Below, piece by piece: positions 30,527-41,791 of a stretch of 64,000 bases of DNA. The translations under genes and the position numbers were made by a program. The stretch comes from Phoma sp. XZ068. Its lineage: Eukaryota; Ascomycota; Dothideomycetes; Pleosporales; Didymellaceae. Positions within the stretch are counted from its first letter, which is position 1, and the number at the start of each line of letters is the position of its first letter. The stretch spans positions 558,001-622,000 of the forward strand of contig ML240445.1 of the NCBI GenBank assembly GCA_004835665.1, given 5' to 3'. Below the pieces are notes generated by a model, which was not told the origin of the DNA, searched no databases, and saw only the letters and a program-made list of their open reading frames with translations.

Positions 30527-32456
30527 ATGGTAGAGTCCAACGTTGACAAGTACATCGAGCGCATGGAGAGGGACGCCAGTCCAGATCGTTTTGGAGCTTC
30601 AGCCGTGGATGCAGAGAAGGAAGAGGAGGTGATACATGAGCCGATTGCGCGAACGTCCACAGTGTCAAGCTCTTCCACATCATCTTCGCATGCATTAGAC
30701 GTCGAGCGCGAGGCTGCAATGTCTCGCGTACCCACTCAACGCGACACCGGCACAGAGCTCGAACGGCACGAGACAGCATTAAGCCGGATCCATACTCAGC
30801 GCTCACAGCACTCGGCAACAGTAGGCGCCAGCTTGCGAAGTAGAACAAGCAAGAAACCGCTACCGGCCTTTGGAGCAGGAAAGCCGTATCCACCACCACT
30901 CCCGGAGCGCGAGGCCTATGTTGTGGAATTCGATGGGCATGATGACCCCTTACATGCGCAGAACTGGCCATTGAAGAAGAAGCTTGTGACTGCTGCTATG
31001 CTCGGCTTCACGACCCTCACAGCTGCTTTCGGTTCTAGTATCATTTCTTCGGCAACTGGAGCTATTGCGGAGATCTATGGTGTTGGGTCTGTTGTTGCGA
31101 CATTAGCAACATCGCTCTACGTTCTAGGATTTGCAACTGGTCCAATATTATGGTGAGTCGTCATATCAGACTGACTTCAGTGCATTTTTAACACTATCTA
31201 GGGCCCCCTTCTCAGAATTAAAAGGTCGACGGCTTCCGCTTGTTATTGCATCCTTTGGTTTCTCCATCTTTAATATCTCAGTCGCAGTTTCGAAAGACCT
31301 GCAGACACTCCTAATCTGTCGGTTCTTTAGTGGCTTCTTCGGAGCTTGCCCCCTGACTTGTGTTGCCGCCGTCTTTTCCGACATGTTCGACAACCGCACC
31401 CGTGGCATGGCTATCACTATATTTTCGATGACCGTATTCACAGGGCCTTTAATGGCGCCGTTCATTGGAGGCTTCATCGTCATGTCTGACCTTGGATATC
31501 GCTGGACGGAGTATATTGTATCCTTCATGGGCTTTTTTTGCTTTGCCTGTAACCTACTATTTCTGTCTGAGTCATACCCACCTGAGATCCTCGTAGCCAA
31601 AGCCGCTGAGCTCCGCCGTCGAACTAAGAATTGGGGGATTCACGCCAAACAGGAGGAAATTGAAGTCGACTTCAGAGAGCTTATCGAGAAGAACTTCTCA
31701 CGCCCGCTCAAGATGCTGGTTACGGAACGTATTGTGTTGCTGCTCAGCATCTACATGGCTTTTATTTACGGCCTGCTTTACCTGTTCCTTACGGCCTACC
31801 CGTTGGTTTTCCAGGGCGTTCACCATATGAACCTGGGCGTTGGAGGCCTTCCGTTCTTTGGGATGATTACCGGACAGCTACTTGCTGGCACTCTAATCTT
31901 TGCACGACAACCCGGATACCAGAAGAAGCTTGCTGCAAACAACAATGTTCCTATCCCCGAGTGGCGTTTGCCGGAAGTTATTGTCGGAGGTGCATGTTTC
32001 TCAGCTGGTCTGTTCTGGTTTGGGTGGACTGGTTATAATCCCAACGTCCATTGGATCGGTAAGTCTTAACTCTATCTCATGTGTATTGAACCATTTTATT
32101 GACTGTATACAGTTCCCACTATCTCTGGTGTACTCACCGGGTTCGGCCTCCTCGCTATCTTTCTTCAAGCGCTCAACTACCTCGTCGATGCATACCTCAT
32201 GTTCGCCGCTTCCGCCATCGCCGCCAACACATTCCTGCGTAGTTTGTGTGGCGCTGCTTTCCCTCTTTTCGCACGTCAGATGTTCGAGGGTATGGGTATC
32301 CAGTGGGCATCCACTTTACTCGGAATCCTCGCGGCATTGCTGGTCCCTGTGCCTGTTTGGTTCTATCTCAAGGGTGCAAAGATTAGGGAGAAGAGTGCTT
32401 ATGCGCCCACGTTCCCCAAGCCAGCTGCGGCGGAGCCAGAGACATCACAGGAGTAG
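30527..32456 (+). CDS. MFS transporter, DHA1 family (polyamine/drug:H+ antiporter type)
   Basis: Exons 30527-31152, 31202-32058 and 32113-32456; the introns are 49 and 54 nt, with GTGAGT and GTAAGT donors. The product is 608 aa. A long cytosolic N-terminus (about 145 residues, Ser/Thr/Arg-rich, many possible phosphosites) leads to the family motif HDDPLHAQNWPLKKK and then twelve predicted membrane spans. The loop 2-3 signature is present as GPILWAPFSELKGRRLPL, the TM4 region as CRFFSGFFGACPLT, and the central loop carries SRPLKMLVTE. These are features of fungal TPO1/FLU1-like DHA1 exporters. The substrate cannot be told from sequence. The ATG at 30527 is preferred because no upstream ATG is in frame. 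Confidence 0.9.
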
Positions 32457-33203
32457 ACGTTGGAAATGAGGGAAGGCCTCGGAAAGAAGTGTTGGGTATG
32501 TACGTGCTTTGATTTGTCGATTCAAGTGATACCACATCTACTTTGCGGATGATTTTGATAATAATAATAAATGTAATTGTAGCCATCATGGGCCTTTTTT
32601 TAGATACATCTTCGCCTTCGTAAGACTTTGCAGTTTCGCATGTCAGCATTGACGCAATGATGCTCCAATGGCTGTGAGCGTAACTTATTGTGGTCCCTTC
32701 AACATAAACATGCGTTTGAAAATAACCGGGAGAGCGTTCAAATACACCTCTATCCTCAATACTAGTGTTTGTTATGTCGATGCTGGAATCTAATCCAGCA
32801 TCCACCACTCGCCTCATATGAACCTCCACACCAGTCGCAATGCACATCTGCGCTAGCAGGCATACACATAGATGGCAATCTCTACGAAGTCTTTTGTCAG
32901 TCATTCATTGCAAAGTACATGCTAAGGCATTATTAGACATTGTGCAGGCGGTGTCAGGATGCTTAGAACACAGCACAGCCAAAGATGCACACAACAGTAC
33001 TGTGATGTCGAGAAAAAGAAATTGAAACAAGACATCACGGCGATGAAGATTATTGAGGTGGTGGGGTTCTCTGCTTTGCAGAGTAGACTGGCATGTCTGC
33101 CAAGTCGTGATTTTGTTTTGTCGTCTAGCGGTGCTCATAAAGACGTCAATACGTAACCATGCCCAACCTTCCCGTCATAAACATCATAACATTAGACTTT
33201 CGT
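32457..33203. other. convergent intergenic region MFS / eEF1B
   Basis: 747 bp between converging stops. AT-rich patches near 32560-32590 may be 3'-end signals. No gene seen. Confidence 0.4.
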
Positions 33204-34170
33204 CTACAACTTCTGCATGGCAACAATATCGGTGGACTGGACGTGGTCCTCGAACTCCTCAATCTGCTGCTGGAGCTCATCGAGAGAGACCTTGTCGTCC
33301 TCAACGACCAAGTTGATCTGGAGCTTCTTGATACCGAAACCAACGGCGACCAGCTTGGAGGCACCCCAGACAAGACCGTCCTTCTCGATGGAGAGGACGT
33401 TAGCCTTGAGCTCATCCATGTCTGTCTCGTCGTCTGTATATTGTTAATATCTGTCAATAACACCTTGGATACAAGAACTTACCCCAGGGCTTAACATCCA
33501 TGGTGACGATAGACTTGGCAGCAGGCTTTACCTTGCCGGCCTTCTTCTTGTTGTACTCGGCAAGGCGCTCAGCCTTGACGCGCTCAGCCTCCTCATCGAC
33601 CTCGTCATCGGAGCCGAACAGGTCGACCTCATCGTCGTCCTCCTCAGCCTCCTTCTCGGGTGCCTTGGCGGGGTTGAGGGTAAGCTCGCTGACCTCGGGG
33701 CCGTAGGCGGTAGCCTCCTTGGTTGGGTCACCGGGGAGGGTCTCGAACTCGCCCTCGAAGGTGAGAAGGTGGTTGTACCACCTCCAAGCGTAAGGGAACT
33801 TCTCGGGGGCAGGGATCTGCTTGATCTGCTGGAAGACCTTGACGTCGGCCTGCGACGGGGTGTAGCTGTGGATCGTCAGACTATGACTCTACCGGGTATT
33901 TTGACGAGAAGTAGAAATAACGAGGAGTAGATCAGAGGTGCGACAAGCGCTGTGGTTTTGTATTCAGATAGCGGGGTCTTAAGCCGCCTCATTAACACGG
34001 ACCAAATGTTCTCATCATGAAAGGGAGAGGGGTTGTGGGTGTAGCAAAAACACAACACGGAGGGGAACCCATGGTGGGGTAGCAACTTACCCAACGATGT
34101 AGCTGCGGGTCTTGACCCAGTTGTTCAGGAGGGTAAGACCTGCGTCGGAAACGAAATCGGTGAAGCCCAT
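33204..34170 (-). CDS. translation elongation factor 1-beta (eEF1B-alpha)
   Basis: This is the guanine-nucleotide exchange subunit that recharges eEF1A with GTP during elongation in the cytosol. Exons 34170-34091, 33865-33483 and 33433-33204; the introns are 225 nt (33866-34090) and 49 nt (33434-33482). The product is 230 aa, the usual length. The N-terminal GST-C-like domain starts MGFTDFVSDAGL and includes YTPSQADVKVFQQI. An acidic central stretch (EEDDDEVDLFGSDDE) follows, then the exchange domain, in which W-D-D-E-T-D-M-D, VEDDKVSLDELQQQIEEFED and the terminal VQSTDIVAMQKL are diagnostic. The first intron is four to five times longer than most in this window and is examined as a possible snoRNA host. 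The start faces hsp78 across 451 bp. Confidence 0.95.
33960..34022 (-). ncRNA. possible box C/D snoRNA inside the first eEF1B intron
   Basis: On the minus strand the intron contains a perfect C box ATGATGA (34018-34012) and, 44 nt later, a D box CTGA (33967-33964). Another CTGA (33880-33877) follows the 11 nt AGAGTCATAGT, complementary to a conserved 25S rRNA stretch as I remember it, but it also overlaps the likely branch site. No good terminal stem flanks the C and D boxes, which argues against the call. The unusual intron length and the known snoRNA hosting by vertebrate EEF1B2 introns argue for it. Confidence 0.25.
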
Positions 34171-34621
34171 GTTTGCGATTGAAGTAGAGCTGTGGAAAGG
34201 CTATGCAGTCGCGTTGTGATGTGGTGGGAAGAAGGGGTAGCAGCACAGAGTTTTTGGCAGAGAAATTGGGCGCTAGTGCGCCAAGGAGGGGTCTAGCTAG
34301 TCTTGATGCACGTGCTTTCGTTCCTTCCCCCGAGCGCGTCGGGCGCACCTACCTGAGTCAACATTCATGTCAACCTCGATATATGACGCATCTCGCTGTC
34401 TTCCTGATTGCTCTGGCTGTGTTTCGGGAGCTGTCATCAGTATCATGGTCTGATTACACCGAGAAGCGTCGCGCGACCTCGTAGAATTTCGTCGAACAAT
34501 CGCGGAGCTTCGAGCTCAAGCTGTGGCCGCGCTCCATCTATCGAGAATATAATCATGCATTTTTCCGCCATCTACCTTCCCTCGACTTTTGCACATCTGT
34601 AATCATTATCGTATACCCATC
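34171..34621. promoter_or_regulatory. divergent promoter of eEF1B and hsp78
   Basis: 451 bp between two start codons facing apart. No clear TATA box or textbook heat-shock element (nTTCnnGAAn triple) was found by eye. Confidence 0.35.
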
Positions 34622-37035
34622 ATGCTAACAAGTAGAGCGCGTGTCGCCGCAAAGCGCATTGCTGCCGTCCCGCGCCCGTCCATCCGCCCGTCGCCACTAT
34701 GTCATTTGCCCACGACGCGATTATCACAGTCATCCAAGCTGATACGATCGGCCGTTGTAGTCAGAGGATATGCAAGTGGTCGACCACACCCTCCCGGCGG
34801 GACTCATCGTATGAACCTTGGCAACGAGGAGCAGAAGCCTGCACTCGAAGAATTTGGTGTCGATTTGACCGAACGAGCACGGAACGGAAAGCTCGATCCA
34901 GTCATTGGTCGAGATGGCGAAATACAGCGGACGATACAAATTCTCTCGAGACGAACCAAGAATAACCCTGTCGTGATTGGACAAGCTGGTACGGGCAAGA
35001 CAGCCATTATGGAAGGGCTAGCTCAGCGCATCGTCAAGGGCGATGTGCCTGAGTCGATCAAAGACAAGCGTGTTATAAGTCTTGATCTTGGCTCCCTCAT
35101 TGCCGGCGCGAAATTCCGGGGCGACTTTGAAGAGCGGCTAAAAAGGGTATTGAAAGAGGTAGAGGACGCGCAGAAGGGCGTCATCTTATTCGTCGATGAG
35201 CTCCATACACTGCTCGGTTTGGGCAAGGCTGAAGGCAGTATCGATGCTAGCAACTTGCTGAAGCCAGCGCTTTCCCGAGGCGAGCTTCAGCTATGCGGCG
35301 CTACGACTCTCAATGAATACCGACAGATCGAGAAAGATGCAGCGTTGGCGCGACGCTTTCAACCTATCCTGGTGGGTGAGCCAACGGTACAAGACACCAT
35401 CTCCATCCTCCGTGGAATCAAGGAGCGTTACGAAGTTCACCACGGAGTCAGGATTACAGACCCAGCTCTTGTGGCTGCCGCAACATACAGCAACCGGTAC
35501 ATCACAGATCGTTTCTTGCCTGACAAGGCCATCGATCTAGTAGATGAGGCTGCGAGTGCTCTCCGCCTCCAACAAGAAAGTAAACCAGACGCAATTCAGG
35601 AGCTCGACCGCCAGATCATGACGATCCAGATTGAACTCGAGTCCCTGCGCAAGGAAACGGACATCACCAGCAAGGAGCGACGTGAGCGTCTTGAAGAAAC
35701 GTTGAAGAAGAAGCAAGCCGACGTTAAGGTGCTCACCGAGAAGTGGGAGAAAGAGCGTGCTGAGCTAGAGGCGATCAAGAATGCCCAGGAGAATTTGGAG
35801 AAGGCCAAAGTAGAACTTGAGCAAGCTCGACGAGAAGGCAACTTCGCGAAAGCCGGACAGCTACAGTATAGCACTATTCCTGAGCTGGAACAAAAGTTGC
35901 CAAAGGATGATGAAGGAACCGCGGGTGACCGACCCGACTCACTGCTCCACGACTCCGTCACTGCCGATGACATCGCCTCTGTCGTTTCCCGCACTACTGG
36001 CATTCCGCTCTCTAAGCTTAATGCAGGTGATATGGAGAAGCTTGTCCACATGGAAGACACATTACGCCAGTACGTCAAGGGACAAGACGAGGCTCTCACA
36101 GCTGTGGCCAATGCCATTCGCATGCAAAGGGCAGGCTTGTCGGGCGAGAACAGACCCATTGCGTCTTTCATGATGTTGGGCCCCACCGGAGTGGGAAAGA
36201 CTGAGGTCTGCAAGAGGCTCGCGGAGTACCTCTTCAGTACGCCTCAAGCTGTTATTCGGTTCGACATGAGCGAATTTAGCGAAAAACATACCGTATCACG
36301 GCTCATAGGATCGCCTGCGGGTAAGTTAAAAGTCTTCTCCATTTTTCTGCCTTGGGATCGTTAACTAAGTCATCTATAGGTTATGTCGGATATGAGGACG
36401 CCGGCCAGCTCACAGAGGCTGTTCGACGAAAGCCATACGCCGTGCTGTTGTTCGACGAGTTCGAGAAGGCCCACAAAGACATTTCGACACTGCTCCTTCA
36501 AGTACTCGACGAAGGTTTTTTGACTGACGCGCAAGGTCACAAGATTGACTTCCGGAACACAATCATCGTCATGACCTCCAACCTGGGCGCTGACATCATT
36601 GTTGGGGACAACGTTGTTGACTCCACTGGTTCAGAGTCAAGCGAGATCTCGCCCGAGGTTCGTGACGCAGTCATGGCAGTGACCCAATCCCACTATGCAC
36701 CAGAATTCATCAATCGCCTTGATGAGTTCATCATCTTCCGGCGACTGTCCCGCGATGCGCTGCGCGACATTGTGGACATCAGACTAAAGGAACTCCAGCA
36801 GCGACTGGACGACCGCCGGATTGTGCTCGACTGTTCAGACAAGGTCAAACAGTGGCTTTGTGACCGTGGCTACGACCCAAGATACGGTGCACGCCCACTC
36901 AACAGACTTATTGCTAAAGAGGTCGGCAATGGCCTCGCAGATAAGATCATCAGAGGAGAGATTCGAAGCGGTAACATTGCCAAAGTCACCATTCGCGAGG
37001 ATGGGTCTGGCCTTACTGTAGCTGCAGCATCCTGA
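34622..37035 (+). CDS. hsp78: mitochondrial Hsp100/ClpB disaggregase Hsp78
   Basis: Hsp78 is a hexameric AAA+ chaperone of the mitochondrial matrix that resolubilises aggregated proteins with mtHsp70. Exons 34622-36320 and 36380-37035 are separated by a 59-nt intron (GTAAGT...TAG); the product is 784 aa. A presequence (MLTSRARVAAKRIAAVPR) is followed directly by the first AAA domain, as the bacterial ClpB N-domain is missing, which is normal for Hsp78. Walker A1 is GQAGTGKT (about 120-127) and Walker B1 is FVDELH. The middle coiled coil with LDRQIMTIQIELESL lies around 330-450, Walker A2 GPTGVGKT is near 520, then LLFDEFEKAH and the C-terminal sensor-2 region DPRYGARPLNRLI. All catalytic motifs are intact. 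Confidence 0.96.
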
Positions 37036-37358
37036 GTTATGAAGGCTCTCATGATGACACGATTGTATCATAACATTTACTGTATCCTTCCATGTACAAC
37101 ATGTACCATAGCTGTATTTAGTAGGTAATTCCCTCCTTGCCAAAGATACCAATGAATTAATTCTTCCTCTTGCGAGACATATATTTTGCATTGCATGCTT
37201 GTTGGCGATTTCATTGTACGCTGGCAGGACCGCGTCGTTGCCTGTGCCGTATCGTGATTTCCTCTTACATCTGGTCCACTCCACATCTCTCACCACAACC
37301 TAGAAACGCATCTCTCGCCACGAATCTACTGACTAATATTGGTTCTCACTGGCCCAAC
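37036..37358. other. short intergenic region between hsp78 and msh5
   Basis: 323 bp that must carry both the 3' end of hsp78 and the promoter of msh5. Nothing else seen. Confidence 0.4.
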
Positions 37359-40300
37359 ATGCCCCGCAATGCGTCCTTTCAGATACCATTCCGACGCAAT
37401 GGCAGCCGCAGCGTTGCTTCACCACGTACCGGTCACACAGGCAGCAGCCGAAGCTCCCCCAGTTTGCGTCGCTCCACGGCGCGCTCAGCATCAATCACAA
37501 TCCCAGGCCCTCTTAGATACCGTCAACAAATTCGAACATCACCAGTCGTGCATAGCAGTTCTGAGATCACACGTTCTGAGGGCGACCCAGCCGGAGAGCA
37601 TATCGACGTCGAGGACGATACGCTTAGTGAAGTCATCATGGCCGTCAACATGACACCTAGTGGCTTAGTAGGGTGTTGCTACTACGTTGCGAGAGAAGAG
37701 AAACTCTATTTCATGGAAGACACACAACTTGGCGATGCCGAAGTGGTTGATACACGTTCGTTTGGTCTCAACCGGAACAACCAGTGCTGCGTTGACGTAC
37801 TACAGTAAAAACCTTCATCGATCCTACCGTCATCCTTGTTCCGACGAAGATTGATGATTCGGTGATCGATCGTTTCGATCCTGAGGCCAAGAGCACTCGG
37901 TCGGTCAGTGTTGATAACGATCAATTCCGTCTACCCTTCTTGCTAGATGTTCGTCCCCCAAGCGAGTTTTACTACGATTCGGCAAAGAGTAAACTCGTGA
38001 CTTTGAGATTGGGTGAAGATGACGGTACCCAAGTGAGCTTAAATGTACCAGGCGACCACGCAGACAGATACAACAATGAGGCTGTGTATGGGCAACAAAG
38101 TCAATTGCTTCGACTTGCAGGTTGGATCGACATGGAGAGTCGCGTAACGGTAAGTGATATGAGTGATGCGAGCGGGCTGTGTTCCAGAATTGATGCCATC
38201 ACATTCAGGTTGGATGTGCCGGTGCACTCATTTCATACCTACAGCGAAGGCGTGCCGCAGCGTACCTGCCTGGAGACGATGCTGCCTACCTGATGTTTCG
38301 TATCACAACACTTGAGATGTTCAGCCTGCGAGAGACCATGTTCATCAACGCAGACACGCTGCATTCGCTCGGTATCATTGATGGAGAGTCACATCCACAT
38401 TCCCATAATAGAGGACCAAACGCCAGCTCTGGAGCGAAAGAAGGACTATCGGTGTACGGATTATTTCACCACCTCGCAAGAACGCCCCAAGGAAGATTCT
38501 TGCTTCGCCAATATTTCCTCCGTCCGAGCCTCAACATCGAAGTCATTAATGAACGATTGAACGCAGTGAGCACCTTCTCCCGCCCAGAAAACGCCTCTGC
38601 GCTTGATGCTCTGGTCCAGGATATGAAGAGCATAGGGAACATGCGTACGATGATGATCAACCTCAGGAAGGGCATTGGTAGCTCTATGCCAGGCAGGAAC
38701 GGGTTGTCGAGAAGCGTGTGGATCTCTGTTAGAGGGGTGAGTACTACTTACCCGCAGTTGAAGAAAAAATCGCTGCTAATGCTACTGCTATAGTTCGCAT
38801 TCCATGCTCTCAAGATCAAGGATACGCTGCAGGATATCATAGGTGGTGACAGTCTGGCCATCAAGACCAAGGCCAGTGGATGACGATGAATTCGAGATAA
38901 GTCTAATTTGACCCAGGTTTTCGAGAAGTTCGAAGGCTTCCACTTGGCTCAGGTCGGTCGAAAAATCAGCGAGACTATAGACTTCGAGAAATCGGCGGAG
39001 GAAAGACGGACCGTAATATTACCAGGAGTTGACGAGGAGCTAGACCATATGAAACGGACACTGGACGGACTTGAGGATATTCTCAACCAGGTCGCGGGTA
39101 AGCTTTCCGAAGGCATGCCACCAGATCTTAGAGCGTCTCTCAACGTCATATATTTCCCCCAAATCGGGTTTCTTGTCATCCTCCCGATGGATTCTGCCAC
39201 TGGAGCTGCAGTATACAACGGAAGTTTTGACAATTCCTGGGAGATGATATTTTCTGCCGAGTTGGTACACCAAAATCCACACGAACAAATGGAAATTTTA
39301 ACTGGGAAATATAGGGGCCAAGTCTACTTCAAGACTGCCGAGGTGAGGGAGATGGACGATCACTTCGGTGATGTATATGGCATCATATCGGATCGCGAGA
39401 TCGAAATCAGCCATGAGCTTGCGCAATTCGTGTTGCAGTATGAGGAGTTGTTCAACTTCTGCTCAGATGTGTGTGGCGAGCTCGACACGTCTGTAGAATA
39501 TTCTCCCTTGTGTAACTTGGACTGATTGATCCTCTAGGCTGCTAGCTCTTGCCCAAGGCGCAAGGACTTATAAGCTCGTGCGGCCATGTATGACACTCGA
39601 GAATATCATTCAAATTGAAAAGGGACGGTAGGTCCAAGCACTCCATTCACACCACGTGTATACTAAGCTCCAGCGCAGGCACTTACTACAAGAGCAAACG
39701 GTGCCATCATTCATTCCAAACGACACTTTCGTCGTCGGCGGAGCAGGAGACAGCACTTCTAACGCTGATTTGCAGCATCATTCTTCAACCAGTCTCCAAA
39801 GCAGCTCTGCTATCAGCAAAGACAGGCCCAGTATGCTCGTCTTGACAGGGCCGAATTACTCTGGCAAGAGCGTATACTTGAAACAAGTTGCCCTGATCAC
39901 CTTCTTGGCACATGTTGGATGTTTTGTGCCCGCAGAAAGCGCGAGGATCGGATTGACAGATAAAATCCTGTCCCGAGTCACTACGCGCGAAACTGTCTCT
40001 CGCGCGCAAAGTGCATTCATGATCGACTTGCAACAGATTTCGCTTGCATTGAATCTTGCGACACGCAGAAGTCTGCTCATCATAGACGAGTTTGGCAAGG
40101 GAACAGATGCTAGTGCTGGGGCGGGATTGGCAGGTGCAGTCATGGAATATTTGCTTAGCTTGGGTAACGAGAGACCGAAGGTGATTGGGGCAACTCACTT
40201 CCATGGTAAGCTCACTGAATATTGACACCACCAGCTAATCATGACAGAAATATTTGAGATGGGCTTGCTAGAGCCGAGACCCACACTTGCTTTCGGGCAT

Positions 40301-40786
40301 CTCGAGGTCAAAGTTGATGCCGAGAAGTCACAAGTCGATGATCAAATTACATACCTATACAAGTATGGCAACCATCGACCTAACTACACGCACAATGCTC
40401 AAAGACCATAGCTTCCGAGCGGGACGGAGCACTGCAAGCTTCGGTACATGGTATGTTGCTTCGCACTCGGTATGCCCAATTACTGACGCATGCCAGCTGT
40501 GCAGCAATGAACGGAGTGCCAGAAGAGATTGTTCAACGCGCAGAGGACTTGATACTCCTGGCCATGAAAGGCGAGGACCTAGTAGCCGCTTGCTGCCAGA
40601 TGCCGGAGGACGAAGCTGTGGAACTTGAAGAAGCTGTAAGAGTGTGCTGTCCAATTCCAGCCTTCTCTGACATCGTCAAAGGAGCAAATTGCAAGAGACT
40701 TCCTCGATGCCGATGTCTGTCAGGATCCAAGAGCAACGCTGTCGGACATTCTCACCATCTCAACAACAACGGACTCGCATTTGTAG
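37359..40786 (+). CDS. msh5: meiotic MutS homologue Msh5 (12 exons)
   Basis: Msh5 pairs with Msh4 to stabilise recombination intermediates and promote meiotic crossovers; it does not repair mismatches. I reconstruct 12 exons: 37359-37755, 37806-38149, 38209-38736, 38794-38871, 38917-39260, 39315-39488, 39538-39627, 39679-40205, 40248-40362, 40412-40450, 40497-40635, 40682-40786. All phases agree; the product is 959 aa. Diagnostic pieces are EVIMAVNMTPSGLVGCCYYV, VGCAGALISYLQRRRAAAYL, the Msh5-type Walker A GPNYSGKS (about 708-715), Walker B LLIIDEFGKGTDA, GATHFHEIFEMGLLEPRP and the end STTTDSHL. Intron 4 (38872-38916) has no GT donor in phase and appears to use GC (AAG|GCCAGT); unspliced, the frame hits TGA. 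Intron 5 (39261-39314) is 54 nt and stop-free. The gene looks intact if the GC donor works. Confidence 0.9.
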
Positions 40787-41439
40787 GAGCGGCGCTAACA
40801 TCGAAGCGAATTCATTGGCGGACTTGTCGATTCTGAAGCGTGCGGAGTTCGTAAGCTGCAGATGTCAGCGCTCTGTCATTGGCCTCATAGAACTCCACAG
40901 CGACAACGTGTTTCATGTGTCGAACTCAGACTTATCCACAGCCATCGCTCATGTATTGCGAAGAATGTAATGCTGATGCTCACTCAGACACACGGGTTTG
41001 TGCTTCGCTCGCAGTCTTTGTTTTGAATCTCTGCCCTGTCTCTCTTGCTTTTCTCTCTTCGCTCGTCTTCTCCTTCTCTAACTGATATTATCGTTACACT
41101 TTCGCAATTATACAGATGACGTACGTGGCACATAGGTCGTGCCAAATCTGACAGCTCTAAACTGCGCTGAGAGCTTGCGCAGCATGAGATAGGACTCAAC
41201 CGAGCGCACCTACGCTTCCTATCAGCTCTTGCTGGTCTACATCCGCCAAACTGTATTCAAACAATTCGCAGAAATTGTGTTCATCCAGACAAGTATAACG
41301 CATCTTTGGGTGGTTTGTATGTGCTAAGCGCCGGCGAACCTGTGGCTGCATGCTTTTGATGAAGGGATGCCCTTTGTGTTTGGAAAATCTACTGATATAA
41401 TCCCTAGATCCCAACTTTCAATGGAATCGATTTCTAAAG
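40787..41439. other. intergenic region downstream of msh5
   Basis: 653 bp with only short, low-quality ORFs. Likely 3' UTRs of msh5 and of the small minus-strand candidate gene. Confidence 0.35.
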
Positions 41440-41791
41440 CTATGTCGATTTACCCACTTTGCGACCTCTTTTGCGATCCTGTACGATAGTTTGTTGGCCA
41501 CTCGTTCCTGGATGCCTCGGAGGCGTGCTTTCTTCTCCGTCAGACTGGATTGGCTCACGTCGGTTGGTCGTCAAGTCAGATGTAGAAGACTTTCCATAAG
41601 AGGCAGTCCTTCGGAACGACAGTACGAAGCGCCTGCTGCGGATGAGGCGAAAGAGCTCTAGACTCAGTAACGCAGCGGCTTCTGCCCCCAAGACAAGGGT
41701 TCTCTATACAAGTCAGCCTCCAGCTATCTAATCGTGTCCATGTATCAGGTTGCTTTCGGACCTCTAGAAGTTGAGTTGCTGGTGCTGCCAT
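41440..41791 (-). CDS. possible small two-exon gene, about 97 aa, unknown function
   Basis: I do not recognise it. Exon 1 (41791-41762) encodes MAAPATQLLE. A 58-nt intron (41704-41761) follows, with a GTCCGA donor and a good branch/acceptor (CTGACTTGTATAG). Exon 2 (41703-41440) continues in phase as RTLVLGAEAAALLSLELFRL, a hydrophobic stretch that could span a membrane, then a basic segment (IRSRRFVLSFRR) and a polar tail ending KRGRKVGKST. Consistent phase and a canonical branch site favour a real transcript. Small size and lack of a known family argue for caution. It could be the remnant of a larger membrane protein. Confidence 0.35.

Noticed and set aside
37170..37358. Extended N-terminus of msh5 (frame open upstream of 37359)
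   Set aside because: The extension lacks an ATG in frame and is low in coding character; the ATG at 37359 gives a sensible start.
37359..40786. msh5 as a pseudogene, because its frame is broken into many pieces
   Set aside because: Every break is explained by a short intron with consistent phase. Only intron 4 is non-canonical, and all catalytic motifs are present.
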